Source: a bacterium
GTDB taxonomy: Bacteria; Planctomycetota; SZUA-567
Reading direction: 5' to 3'
DNA: 64,000 nucleotides
Assembly (NCBI GenBank): GCA_003249795.1
Contig: QKHZ01000188.1
Span: forward strand, 1 to 64,000
This document shows, one piece after another, positions 53,242 to 62,481 of the stretch. Each line of letters opens with the position of its first letter. Position 1 is the stretch's first letter. The translations under genes were made by a program, and so were the position numbers. The notes beneath the pieces are model-generated. The model searched no databases. It was not told the origin of the DNA and saw nothing but the letters and a program-made list of their open reading frames with translations.

Positions 53242-54642
53242 TTATTTTTCCGCTTTGGATGAGTCGGCAGCCGGCTCAAGCGATTCAACCCCGGGAACGG
53301 TAACCTCTTCTTCTTCAAGTGGGCGGATATTTGCCTTCAGGGCGGGAATTGTTCCCATCGCCTTTTCCGTCTCTTTCAAGACCTTATTCGATTGCTCCGA
53401 AGTACGGAAATTGAAGCTACCCTTGCCGTCATTAATCGGGCGCGTCAGGCGCGGCATGACGACAACGACCATCTCGCTCTGGTCATGCGAACGATCCTTG
53501 TCACCAAAAAAGAAGTTGAGCAGCGGTACTTTACTGATGCCGGGGGTACGAGCAATTTCGAGACTGTAAAGCTGTTGCACCAGACCGCTCAGAATCAGGG
53601 CCTGATTCTCGCCAAGAATAGCGCGGCCGGTATGGCTGAATTTGGTAAAACGATCTTCCGAGTCATTCAACGGAATGGTGAATTCAATAGTGACGTCAAC
53701 ATCGATTTTGCTGTCAGTAGTCAGAACCGGTTTTACCGTCAGCTTCGTTCCATAATCTTTCCATTCGATGGTCTGGACACTGTCGGTTGCAATTGTGAAC
53801 GGTTGTTGACCGCCGGAATGGAAAACAGCTTCTTTTCCGTTTAATGTCGACAGGTGCGGGCGAACCAGCAGGTTGACATCGGTTTCGGCAACGTTAAAGT
53901 AACTGGTCAATTTATTGAGGACACTGGTTCCGCTGGAGATTCCGAAATCCCAACCGTTATTGGTGTAGGTTCCATCGTGGGCATTGGCTGCCTTGCTTAA
54001 CTTGCTCATTCCGGCGCCGCTATAGGTTAAACTATATTGTGGTACGGTAATCGTCGCCGACTGCATTCCCTGGCTTCCAAAGTGATTGCCGTTGACGCGG
54101 TTGATGCGGCAAAAGATGGCGTCAATCTCGATCATGTCTTCGCGTATCTCAACATTGATCACCGGGTCGTTATCGTAAATCTTTGCGATGTTGGTAATCC
54201 GCGTAATATCTTCCTCGTTATTGACCTTCCCGCTGACAACCAACCGGCCTTCAACAATCCGGAACTGAAGATTTTCGCTGATACTCTTCTGCGCTTGGGA
54301 GTCGAAACTGAGAGCCAATTCCTGTGAGAAGGATTTCTCCATCTCCTGCAGATTCTTGAACGCATCAGCTTCCATTGAAGTCAGGTCAATGATATTGACA
54401 AACTTCTGCTGCAGACGCCAAATCAAATATTTAGTCCGCGCGCTTTTGATTTTACCTTTGAGAATGACGGTTGTACCGGCTTTCACGACATCGACGCCAG
54501 TTTCGCCTTCAGCACCGATAACGGCTTCAACCTTATCTCCCGGCAAATACTCATCTGCTAACGCAGCACTACCAACCAGCATAATTGTTGTCAATAGGCA
54601 CCCCAACAATGCCAAGCCCCACCCCGCATTTTTCCCGACCAT
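53242..54642 (-). CDS. Secretin-family outer-membrane protein with BON-like repeats
   Basis: A 466-aa exported protein. The signal peptide is about 1-29 (LLGCLLTTIMLVGSAALA). Two BON-like modules follow (about 45-95, VILKGKIKSARTKYLIWRLQ, and about 125-170, VVSGKVNNEEDITRITNIA). The secretin domain (about 175-400) includes VEIREDMIEIDAIFCRINR, LNGKEAVFHSGGQQPF, LGENQALILSGLVQ and FFFGDKDRSHDQSEMVVVVMP. It resembles the CpaC/RcpA secretin of Tad pili. The last 65 residues form an acidic tail. No pilotin, ATPase or pilin gene is in the window. ATG 54642 has GGAG. It may be the outer-membrane exit for the product made here. Confidence 0.87.
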   Translation of the reverse strand: MVGKNAGWGLALLGCLLTTIMLVGSAALADEYLPGDKVEAVIGAEGETGVDVVKAGTTVILKGKIKSARTKYLIWRLQQKFVNIIDLTSMEADAFKNLQEMEKSFSQELALSFDSQAQKSISENLQFRIVEGRLVVSGKVNNEEDITRITNIAKIYDNDPVINVEIREDMIEIDAIFCRINRVNGNHFGSQGMQSATITVPQYSLTYSGAGMSKLSKAANAHDGTYTNNGWDFGISSGTSVLNKLTSYFNVAETDVNLLVRPHLSTLNGKEAVFHSGGQQPFTIATDSVQTIEWKDYGTKLTVKPVLTTDSKIDVDVTIEFTIPLNDSEDRFTKFSHTGRAILGENQALILSGLVQQLYSLEIARTPGISKVPLLNFFFGDKDRSHDQSEMVVVVMPRLTRPINDGKGSFNFRTSEQSNKVLKETEKAMGTIPALKANIRPLEEEEVTVPGVESLEPAADSSKAEK

Positions 54643-54798
54643 GATATTGATTCTCCTATCAGAGCGACGGATCTCTTTGACTAAACGAGGAACATCTTCT
54701 TTCCCGACAAAGAGTTGTAGATAAATTCATAACAGAATTTTCTGAGAGTTCAATGGTAAATTTTTGTATTCCCATGCTTTTGACAATAGCAACTCGCC

Positions 54799-54810
54799 CT
54801 TATCAAAAAA
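54799..54810 (-). promoter_or_regulatory. Shared motif upstream of the secretin gene
   Basis: TTTTTTGATAAG on the minus strand, identical to the site upstream of the ABC exporter. A further TTGAAC/TATGAA pair lies downstream near 54733-54760 and could be the actual promoter. Confidence 0.4.
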
Positions 54811-54895
54811 TTACACTTGGCCTGTATTGAGGTGGTTGCGTGTGTAACCTATTGATATAAATAATGATACATCTTTAGGTTCTCCCAGGGCAGCC

Positions 54896-57800
54896 TTACC
54901 GCAACAGATCATCAATTTCGTTCAGAAGGGAATCTTCTGAACGATCAACCGCCCCTTTCGAGGAGACTTCTCTCACCGCTGCGGCAAGTTCAGGTTGTCC
55001 CTCAGCATCGTCGGCAGAGTGATCAGCCAGTGACAACAGATAGCCAGCCAGCGCCTGCACCGTCGGATAGTTGAAAAGCAGCGACGCGGGAAGAGACTGG
55101 CTCAGTTCCCGATTCAGGCGGTTGCGGATATCAACCGCCATCAGTGAATCCAATCCCTGTTCCATCAGCGGTTGATCCAGCAAAACCTGCGAGCGGTCGG
55201 CAAAGCCCAATACCTGACGTCCGATCTCCTGCAACCACTGCTCGACGACAGCCAGTTTCTGATCAGTTGCGGCGGCGGCAATCTGCGCCATAATACCATC
55301 TTCGGCTTTTGATTCAGCCTGAATCCATTCTTTTTGAACCACTGCCGCAAAATAGCCATCCGCACTCACGTGTGCAGCTTGCGCAAACCGTTTCCAGTCC
55401 ATCGGCATCGCGCACCCGACCGCAACGCCGGAATCCAGAAGAGATTCAAGCGCGGAGAATGCGACATCGGTCTGTAAGCCCAGAATCCCCTGCGAAGACA
55501 GACGCGCCCCACGGCGGTCGTCAACGGCGGCCATCCCCGCTTCCTCCCACGGCCCCCAGCAGACACTCAGAGCGGAAAGTCCGGCCGATTTGCGCTTATT
55601 CGCCAACGCGTTCATGAATCCGTTTGCGGCAGAATAGTTGGCCTGTCCCTGGCTTCCCAGAATCGTTGCCGCAGAGGAGTACAGGACAAAGGACTTCACA
55701 TCACGCGCCAGTTCTTCAAGCAGGATCGTCCCTTGAATCTTCGGCTTCATGACTTTGTCCAGACGTTCTGGTGACATATCGGGGATCATCGCATCATCCA
55801 ACAGCCCCGCCGCATGAAAGACCCCGTCCAACGCAGGCAGGGCATTTCCGCAACGGGCAATAACTGCGCGCATTGAATCCGCGTTTGCGATGTCGGCAGC
55901 AGCGCCTTCAACGCGAGCGCCTAACGCACGGAGTTCTTCAATTTCTTTCTGGCACTCATCTGAGCGGTCATTGCGGCCAAGCAGAAGGATGCAACCCGCG
56001 CCATTTTTGGCCAGCCACTGTGCCGTTCTTAGTCCCAGCGCGCCAAAGCCGCCGGTTACAAGATAAGTTTTGTCAGGCGAAAAACGCTTTCCATCTTCCT
56101 TGCGGCTTTTCAGTTGCTGCTTGAGCAGTGCTTCCTGATAAAAAACACCGTCTCGTACAGCGCACTGGATATTGCTTGCTCCGTTATTCACCAGATCAGC
56201 GAGAACGTGGAGGCTTGCCGTGTCTGTTGCAGCACCGATGTCTGTTAGTCCTGCCCAGAAACCGGGATATTCGACCGCAATCGTCCGCCCGAGTCCCCAT
56301 AGCGATGCTCCGTGAAGACCTTCGTTCTGCTCTGCTCGATCTTTCCCGCTCAAGCCTGCAGTCGCTTCGGTCACAATCCAAAGTCTGTCGGATGCATTTA
56401 CTTCAGCCACTGCCTGAATCAGTTTTAGGGCAAGACTGCATTGGGCTGCCTCTTCCTGCACGGAGGTCGTTACTTCGCTTGCGCAGACAAAGAGAATAGC
56501 ACGGTTTTCCTTCGCGGCGACACTGTTAAATAGCCCTGCTGCTGTCACATTATCTTTCACGACCTGCAGACTTGCATCAAACTGCTTGGCGACAGCTTCA
56601 GCCAATGCGCTTGCTGAAGATGAAACGACAACCACTGCGGCCGGAGCCGTCTTGTCTGAATCTGTCGCAGGCAGAGACGCCTTTACAAATTGCGGTGCAT
56701 ACAGAAGGTCAGCGACATTTGCAGACAACTGACGGTAGAGGACATCGCGCGTGGTCTTGCGCATCAGCACGCCGTCCATTGCCATGACAACCTGCCCCGA
56801 CTCGTCCATCGCCAGAATATCACCGCGCATCAGTGTCGGGTCAACGCGGCGGGTTTTGCTGTGACAGTGGACGTTCTCACCAATCGGCGCAAACAGGCGC
56901 ACCCGATCCATATGCATCGGAATCAAGGTCGATCCGTCGGAGAGCATCTCTTTCATATAGGTATGTAAGAATGACGGCAGCATCGTCTGCAAAATCGAGT
57001 CGACCGATCCCGGATACAAAACATGTCCGCGCTCAGCCGGAGTCCCTCGCCGCACTTCGACCCGACAGAATGCTTCAGCCTGTCCGAGCCGGATGTCTTC
57101 GATCCGCAGGAAGCCGTCACCCAGTTCATACCCAGCACCAATGAAGTCGGCATAGAAATCATTTTTCGACACCGTGCCTTCGAACCGCTGTGTCAGGGCA
57201 TTCTCGCCCGGTCGCACATCTGAATCCGGAGCGTCGCCAGCAACCGAAGAGACATTTCCTGTACAATGAACCGTCCAGTCTGCTGCGTCTGATATCGGAC
57301 GGCTGGCGATTTTGACGGCACCTCCTGCCTTCTGCGGGTTTTCAAAGATCACCTGCACAAAACGGGGCTGCCCCTTCTGTACAAGCAGCGGGCTCAGAAA
57401 CTCAAGGTCTGTCAACTCGCAATACGGCTGTCCCCACAATTCGCGCGCTGCGGCAAACATCATCGCGATATGGCCTGCAGCGGGGCTGATTGCCTGCCCG
57501 TAGATGATGTGCTCATGCAAAAACTCAGGGCCGTTGTCATCGAAGACTGTCTGGAACACTGCTGCCGTTCCCAGCGCAGGACTGTCCATGCGGGAGCCGA
57601 CGACAGACTCGTTCGCTGCCATCTGCGGAGGATCAACGCACACATCCATCCAGAACCGCTGGCGTTCAAACGGATATGTCATCAGTTCTGTCCGCTGACA
57701 ATCAAACGGCTGATAGTACGCATCGAAATCAAACTGAAGCCCCGCTTCATACAAAGCCGCAACCGCTTCGCAAACCGTCTGCTCATTTTCTTTTTTCGGA

Positions 57801-60800
57801 TGTAACGACGGAACCGTGCGTGCATCATCCAGAGTCTGTCCCGCAAGAGCGCTCAGCGCGGACGTGCCGCCAATCTCCAGAAATACCGAAGCGTTTTTCT
57901 GCGCTGATAACAGCGACTCGCGGAACTGCACCGGTTGCAGAATCTGGTCTGCCCAATATTCCGGATTGGTGAATGCACTTGTCTCCGGCTTTCCGCTTAC
58001 AGTACTGATCAATGTCACGCCGGACGGCCCACGCAATTCAATCCCGTCAAATGCCTGTAAAAAGCTGTCGCGTGCCGGACGCATTAATTCGGAATGAAAC
58101 GCCCCGCCAACCTGAAGGGGCTTCGTGGCAATTTCTTCTTTTGCTAACAGCGCCAATGCCTGCCGCACAGCGTCTTCGGAGCCTGAAATCGTAACCGATC
58201 CCGGTGCGTTGTCTGCTGCAAGCGCAATGCCGTCTACGCCGCCGATCACAGCCATTACACGGTCACGGCCGGCCATCGCCGCCGCCATCGTGCCTTGTCC
58301 GCCGCATTCATGCATCAACCTGCCGCGACGCACGACAAGCCGCAGCATCTGCTCAAGCGTCATCACACCCGCAGCAAATGCAGCAGGAAATTCGCCGATA
58401 CTGTGACCCACGACAACGGCAGGGCGAACGCCCCACGACGCCCACAGCTGCCAGAGGCTTACAGCAATCGACGCAATCACCGGTTGGGCAAGCCAGGTCT
58501 GTGCCAAGCGCTCTGCCGAGGCATCCGGCCCATATAACTCCGCCAAGAGATCAATCGATTCGTTTTTCAAAATCGCCGCGCACTCGTCCATGCTTTTGGC
58601 GAAGACGGGCCAACGTTCATATAGCCCATTTGCCATACCCGGATACTGCGAGCCTTGCCCTGTAAACAGAAACGCAAGCCCGCCCTTATCTGCCTGTACC
58701 GGTTGAGCCGCAACGACTTTTTCAGATAACTGCGCAGCATCAGAACCACTCACACAGCAGCGCCATTCAAATGGGACACGGCCGACACCTGCGGTAAAAC
58801 AGAGATCGGCCACATCTTTCGAATCGCCCAGAAAAGCCGCCGCACCATGTTGAAGCTGGCGCAATGCAGCGGGCGATCGTCCCGAAAGCGGCAGGACGAA
58901 ATGCTTCGGCAAAATCAGTTTTGCATTCTCCGCCTGAAATTCAGGTTGATGTTCTTCAAAGATGGCATGGCCATTTGTCCCGCTGAAGCCGAACGCACTC
59001 ACCCCGCAGCGACGGATGCCGTTTGCTCCTTGCCAATCGGCCATCGCCGTCGGCGCAACCAGCGGAATCTTATCCCAGTCGAAGCGTGTGTTCGGTGTTT
59101 TAACGTGGATGTTTGCGGGGATTTTTCCATGCTTCATGCACATCAGCAACTTCGTCACACCCGCGAGTCCCGCAGCCGGTTCAAGATGGCCGATATTCGA
59201 TTTGACCGAGCCGACCTGAAGCGGCGCTTGTGCAGGGCGGTTTGTACAATACGCGCCAGCCATCGCGTCAAGTTCGATGCTGTCGCCCAGTGCGGTTCCG
59301 GTGCCGTGTGCTTCGACATAACTGATATCGTTCGGTTTCAGGTTCGCATCCTGCAGAGCCTGCGCAATCACCTTGCGCTGTGCAAGTCCGTTCGGTGCGG
59401 TCAATCCGTTACTGCGCCCGTCCTGATTGACTGCTGTGCCTTTCAACACACCAAAAATCCGGTTACGGTCGCGCACTGCTTCTGATAGACGCTTGAGTAC
59501 GATCACTGCCGCACCTTCGCCGCGTCCATATCCGTTTGCGGAATCGTCGAAGGATTTGCTGCGTCCATCTGGCGAAGTCGCGCCAAGTTTTGTAAAGCAA
59601 ACGTGCAGATCCGGAATCAGCATCAGGTTGACGCCCGCGACTACAGCCAGATCGCTCTCGTGACTGCGAAGGCTTTTGTTCGCACAATGCAGCGCCACTA
59701 ATGACGACGAGCAAGCCGTATCCACAGCAAAACACGGCCCTTCAAATCCGAAGACATATGAGATGCGCCCGCTGGCTCCGCTGAAGGTCGTTCCGGTTAA
59801 TGAGTAGGCGTCAATCTTATCGCGTTGATAGGAGTCACGGTGCGAGTGGGTATAGTCCAGACTGGAGATGCCGAGAAACACGCCGGTCTGGGTGCCACGC
59901 AACGAATCGATCCGGATGCCGCCGCGCTCGAACGCTTCCCATGTGACCTCCAAAAGCATCCGCTGCTGCGGGTCAAGCTGAAGCGCTTCGCGTGCGGAAA
60001 CATTGAAAAAGCGTGCATCAAACCCTTCGATATCATCTTGTAAAAAACCGCCTTCGCGGGTGTGCATCTTTCCGGGGACTGCCGGGTCGGGATCATAATA
60101 ACGGTCAATGTCCCAGCGCGAGGCAGGTACTTCCACGACGGCGTCCGTTTCATCGACAAGCAGCTTCCATAATCCCTCAGGTGTATCGGCTCCACCCGGC
60201 AAGCGACAGGCCACCCCCACAACCGCCAGCGGCTCGCGACTGTCAGCAGCACATACCTGCACGTCAACCTGAACTTCATCACCGCCACCACCCAGTAGAT
60301 CTGAAATATAATCGGTCAGAACCGGAAGCTCCGGATAGTTGAACAGCAACGCGGCATTGACCGCGATCCCAAGACGCTGGCGCAAAGCTGCCGTGAACTT
60401 CACCGCCATCAGCGAGGTGACTCCCATCTCGCGGAAGGTCAGCGGTTGATGCGGATCGACGGCACCAGACGAAACATCCTGCACAAGTTGACAGATCAAC
60501 TCGGCAACCTGCCGCTTGCGCTCATCCGCATTCAGCCCACCCAAGCGGACGGCCTCTTTCGTCAGCGTTTCATCATCAGCACTCATGCCGGTCTTTTGCC
60601 AATCGATATCCATCTCGCCGGAAGACAGACGACCCAATGTCAGTTTCAGCGACTGGAGTTCATCATCCAAGCGCATCAGTGTCGCGGCAAGAACCGGCGT
60701 TTTCGACTTGCCAGCCGCACATTCCGCAAGCGCATCCAACAAAACCGCATGAGGGGAGAGTTCGATAAAACAGTCAATCCCGTCGTCCAGCATCACGTCC

Positions 60801-61579
60801 ACCGCCTGCCGGAACATTACTGCATGACGCACATGCTGGCGCCAATAAGCGGCGTCAACTCGTTGATCCTGCGCGCAAAGTTTGCCGAGGCAACTTGAGT
60901 ACAGCGGCAATGTCGCAGCTTGTGGGAAAATGCCAGAGAGATCTGTTTCGAAGGAATCAAGTTCGTGTTCAAGGCCGGAAGAATGAAACGGGATATCGGT
61001 CCGCAACACACGGCAGAACGCACCGGTCTGCCCGTGAATATTTTCTGTCAACGCTTCAATGACAGAACGCGAACCGGAAATTACCGTCGCTACCGGACTA
61101 TTGTACGCGGCAAATTCGATTTCATTTTCATCAGAAAGAAACGGACGGATCTCTTCAGGCGAAAGTGCGACATGCGCCATCGAGCCGCGCCCTGCAATTT
61201 TTTCAAGAAGACGGCTGTGGGCAAAAGCCACCCGCGTGGCATCCTCTGTCGTTAGCGCTCCGGCAGCCCACGCAGCCATCACCTCGCCGCCGCTATGACC
61301 AAGCACGGCATCTGCGGCAAGCCCCCATGAGCGCAGAAGCGTAAATAACCCAGCTTCAACCGCAAGGATGCAAGGGTGAGATATGGAAGCCTTCGACAAA
61401 TCATGTCCTGTGTCCTTGCCCGACAATACCTCGCCGATGCTCCAACCCGACAGTGCTAGAAACGCCTGGTCAAAAGCAGAAAAGCCCTCGCCATATGCCG
61501 GATAACGCGCAAGCAACTGGCTGCCCATGTCTGCCCATTGCGTTCCGATACCGGAAAAAATGAATGCTGTTTTTTTCAT
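54896..61579 (-). CDS. Type I polyketide synthase: AT-ACP-KS-AT-DH-KR-ACP
   Basis: A 2227-aa protein. Domains in order: loading acyltransferase (about 1-300, GHSGGEVMAAW), ACP (about 345-430, GVTSLMAV), ketosynthase (about 450-880, DTACSSSL, EAHGTGTALGD, NIGHLEPAAG), acyltransferase (about 975-1290, GHSIGEFPAA and GAFHS, malonyl-type), dehydratase (about 1325-1600, HIIYGQAISP and DSILQ), ketoreductase (about 1835-2020, TGGFGALG, LDD motif for B-type, QANYSAAN) and ACP (about 2110-2180, GLDSLMAV). There is no enoylreductase, so one extension gives a trans-unsaturated unit. It lies 38 nt after the thioesterase gene. ATG 61579 follows AGGA. Confidence 0.95.
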   Translation of the reverse strand: MKKTAFIFSGIGTQWADMGSQLLARYPAYGEGFSAFDQAFLALSGWSIGEVLSGKDTGHDLSKASISHPCILAVEAGLFTLLRSWGLAADAVLGHSGGEVMAAWAAGALTTEDATRVAFAHSRLLEKIAGRGSMAHVALSPEEIRPFLSDENEIEFAAYNSPVATVISGSRSVIEALTENIHGQTGAFCRVLRTDIPFHSSGLEHELDSFETDLSGIFPQAATLPLYSSCLGKLCAQDQRVDAAYWRQHVRHAVMFRQAVDVMLDDGIDCFIELSPHAVLLDALAECAAGKSKTPVLAATLMRLDDELQSLKLTLGRLSSGEMDIDWQKTGMSADDETLTKEAVRLGGLNADERKRQVAELICQLVQDVSSGAVDPHQPLTFREMGVTSLMAVKFTAALRQRLGIAVNAALLFNYPELPVLTDYISDLLGGGGDEVQVDVQVCAADSREPLAVVGVACRLPGGADTPEGLWKLLVDETDAVVEVPASRWDIDRYYDPDPAVPGKMHTREGGFLQDDIEGFDARFFNVSAREALQLDPQQRMLLEVTWEAFERGGIRIDSLRGTQTGVFLGISSLDYTHSHRDSYQRDKIDAYSLTGTTFSGASGRISYVFGFEGPCFAVDTACSSSLVALHCANKSLRSHESDLAVVAGVNLMLIPDLHVCFTKLGATSPDGRSKSFDDSANGYGRGEGAAVIVLKRLSEAVRDRNRIFGVLKGTAVNQDGRSNGLTAPNGLAQRKVIAQALQDANLKPNDISYVEAHGTGTALGDSIELDAMAGAYCTNRPAQAPLQVGSVKSNIGHLEPAAGLAGVTKLLMCMKHGKIPANIHVKTPNTRFDWDKIPLVAPTAMADWQGANGIRRCGVSAFGFSGTNGHAIFEEHQPEFQAENAKLILPKHFVLPLSGRSPAALRQLQHGAAAFLGDSKDVADLCFTAGVGRVPFEWRCCVSGSDAAQLSEKVVAAQPVQADKGGLAFLFTGQGSQYPGMANGLYERWPVFAKSMDECAAILKNESIDLLAELYGPDASAERLAQTWLAQPVIASIAVSLWQLWASWGVRPAVVVGHSIGEFPAAFAAGVMTLEQMLRLVVRRGRLMHECGGQGTMAAAMAGRDRVMAVIGGVDGIALAADNAPGSVTISGSEDAVRQALALLAKEEIATKPLQVGGAFHSELMRPARDSFLQAFDGIELRGPSGVTLISTVSGKPETSAFTNPEYWADQILQPVQFRESLLSAQKNASVFLEIGGTSALSALAGQTLDDARTVPSLHPKKENEQTVCEAVAALYEAGLQFDFDAYYQPFDCQRTELMTYPFERQRFWMDVCVDPPQMAANESVVGSRMDSPALGTAAVFQTVFDDNGPEFLHEHIIYGQAISPAAGHIAMMFAAARELWGQPYCELTDLEFLSPLLVQKGQPRFVQVIFENPQKAGGAVKIASRPISDAADWTVHCTGNVSSVAGDAPDSDVRPGENALTQRFEGTVSKNDFYADFIGAGYELGDGFLRIEDIRLGQAEAFCRVEVRRGTPAERGHVLYPGSVDSILQTMLPSFLHTYMKEMLSDGSTLIPMHMDRVRLFAPIGENVHCHSKTRRVDPTLMRGDILAMDESGQVVMAMDGVLMRKTTRDVLYRQLSANVADLLYAPQFVKASLPATDSDKTAPAAVVVVSSSASALAEAVAKQFDASLQVVKDNVTAAGLFNSVAAKENRAILFVCASEVTTSVQEEAAQCSLALKLIQAVAEVNASDRLWIVTEATAGLSGKDRAEQNEGLHGASLWGLGRTIAVEYPGFWAGLTDIGAATDTASLHVLADLVNNGASNIQCAVRDGVFYQEALLKQQLKSRKEDGKRFSPDKTYLVTGGFGALGLRTAQWLAKNGAGCILLLGRNDRSDECQKEIEELRALGARVEGAAADIANADSMRAVIARCGNALPALDGVFHAAGLLDDAMIPDMSPERLDKVMKPKIQGTILLEELARDVKSFVLYSSAATILGSQGQANYSAANGFMNALANKRKSAGLSALSVCWGPWEEAGMAAVDDRRGARLSSQGILGLQTDVAFSALESLLDSGVAVGCAMPMDWKRFAQAAHVSADGYFAAVVQKEWIQAESKAEDGIMAQIAAAATDQKLAVVEQWLQEIGRQVLGFADRSQVLLDQPLMEQGLDSLMAVDIRNRLNRELSQSLPASLLFNYPTVQALAGYLLSLADHSADDAEGQPELAAAVREVSSKGAVDRSEDSLLNEIDDLLR

Positions 61580-61617
61580 GGCTTTTTCCTATGAATGAAC
61601 TCGTTAATAAAGTTGGG

Positions 61618-62400
61618 TTATGCTTTGGCCGAGTCGCCGCCGAATAGCTTGGATGCGGCTTGGAAATATTCCTTCTGATCAACCCACTGCCGGTTCAGAA
61701 TCTGGTCGATTTCACCGGCCAACTCTTCTGGCCGCTCAAAGGCGAAAAAATGCCCGCCGGGGAAAACCTTCACGTTCACCGGCCCGATTGTCTCGCGGCA
61801 CCAGTGCAAAGCGTCCTCCACCGGGATGTCGTCATCTTCTCCCAGAAAAACGGTGATCGGGACAAGCAGCGGCGCGAATTCGTCGTGTACGTGCGACTCC
61901 AGCGCCTTGACGTCGTTGAACAGGATCGGCTCGAAAATGTCCATCAACTCACGGCATGCCAGTACTTCTTTCGGAATGCCGCCCAATGTCGAAATCCGTT
62001 CCAGAAATTCGTCGCGTGAGAGGTCTTTCCAATAAAACGGCGGCGGGACATTGCCCGGACGGCGCGCGGAAACAAACATGTGCAGCGGCGGAGGAAGCAA
62101 GTTGTCGCGGATCTTTCGGCTGAGAAGATACGCCAGCATCCCGCCCATACTGTGGCCGAAAATGGCATACGGCTGGTTGCGGACAATGGACTCGACCTGC
62201 TCGAAAACGCAGTCGGTCATCTCTTCCATCGTCGTCAGCTGTGGTTTATTGAATAACGAACCGTGCCCCGGAAGTTCAATCGGCACAACGGTGATTTTGT
62301 CGCACAAATGATCGGTAAACGGGCGGTAGGCAAATGAAGTCCCTCCGGCAAACGGAAGGCAGATCAACTGAAGCGGTTCATGTTCACAATCCTGAGTCAT
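61618..62400 (-). CDS. Type II thioesterase (external editing thioesterase)
   Basis: A 260-aa alpha/beta hydrolase of the GrsT/RifR type. The nucleophile is in FGHSMGGMLAY, the Asp in GEDDDIPVED and the His in FPGGHFFAFE; the N-terminus LICLPFAGGTSFAYRP is typical. It frees blocked carrier proteins by removing wrong acyl groups. It lies 79 nt downstream of the NRPS gene and 38 nt upstream of the large PKS gene. I use ATG 62400 (AAAAGG 7 nt upstream); GTG 62403 is possible. Confidence 0.92.
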   Translation of the reverse strand: MTQDCEHEPLQLICLPFAGGTSFAYRPFTDHLCDKITVVPIELPGHGSLFNKPQLTTMEEMTDCVFEQVESIVRNQPYAIFGHSMGGMLAYLLSRKIRDNLLPPPLHMFVSARRPGNVPPPFYWKDLSRDEFLERISTLGGIPKEVLACRELMDIFEPILFNDVKALESHVHDEFAPLLVPITVFLGEDDDIPVEDALHWCRETIGPVNVKVFPGGHFFAFERPEELAGEIDQILNRQWVDQKEYFQAASKLFGGDSAKA

Positions 62401-62481
62401 CACAATACCTTTTCACAAATTGGCTGTTTCATATTCGATAATTCATGTTTCGATTGAATAAGCACATGAAGCAAAATTGAG

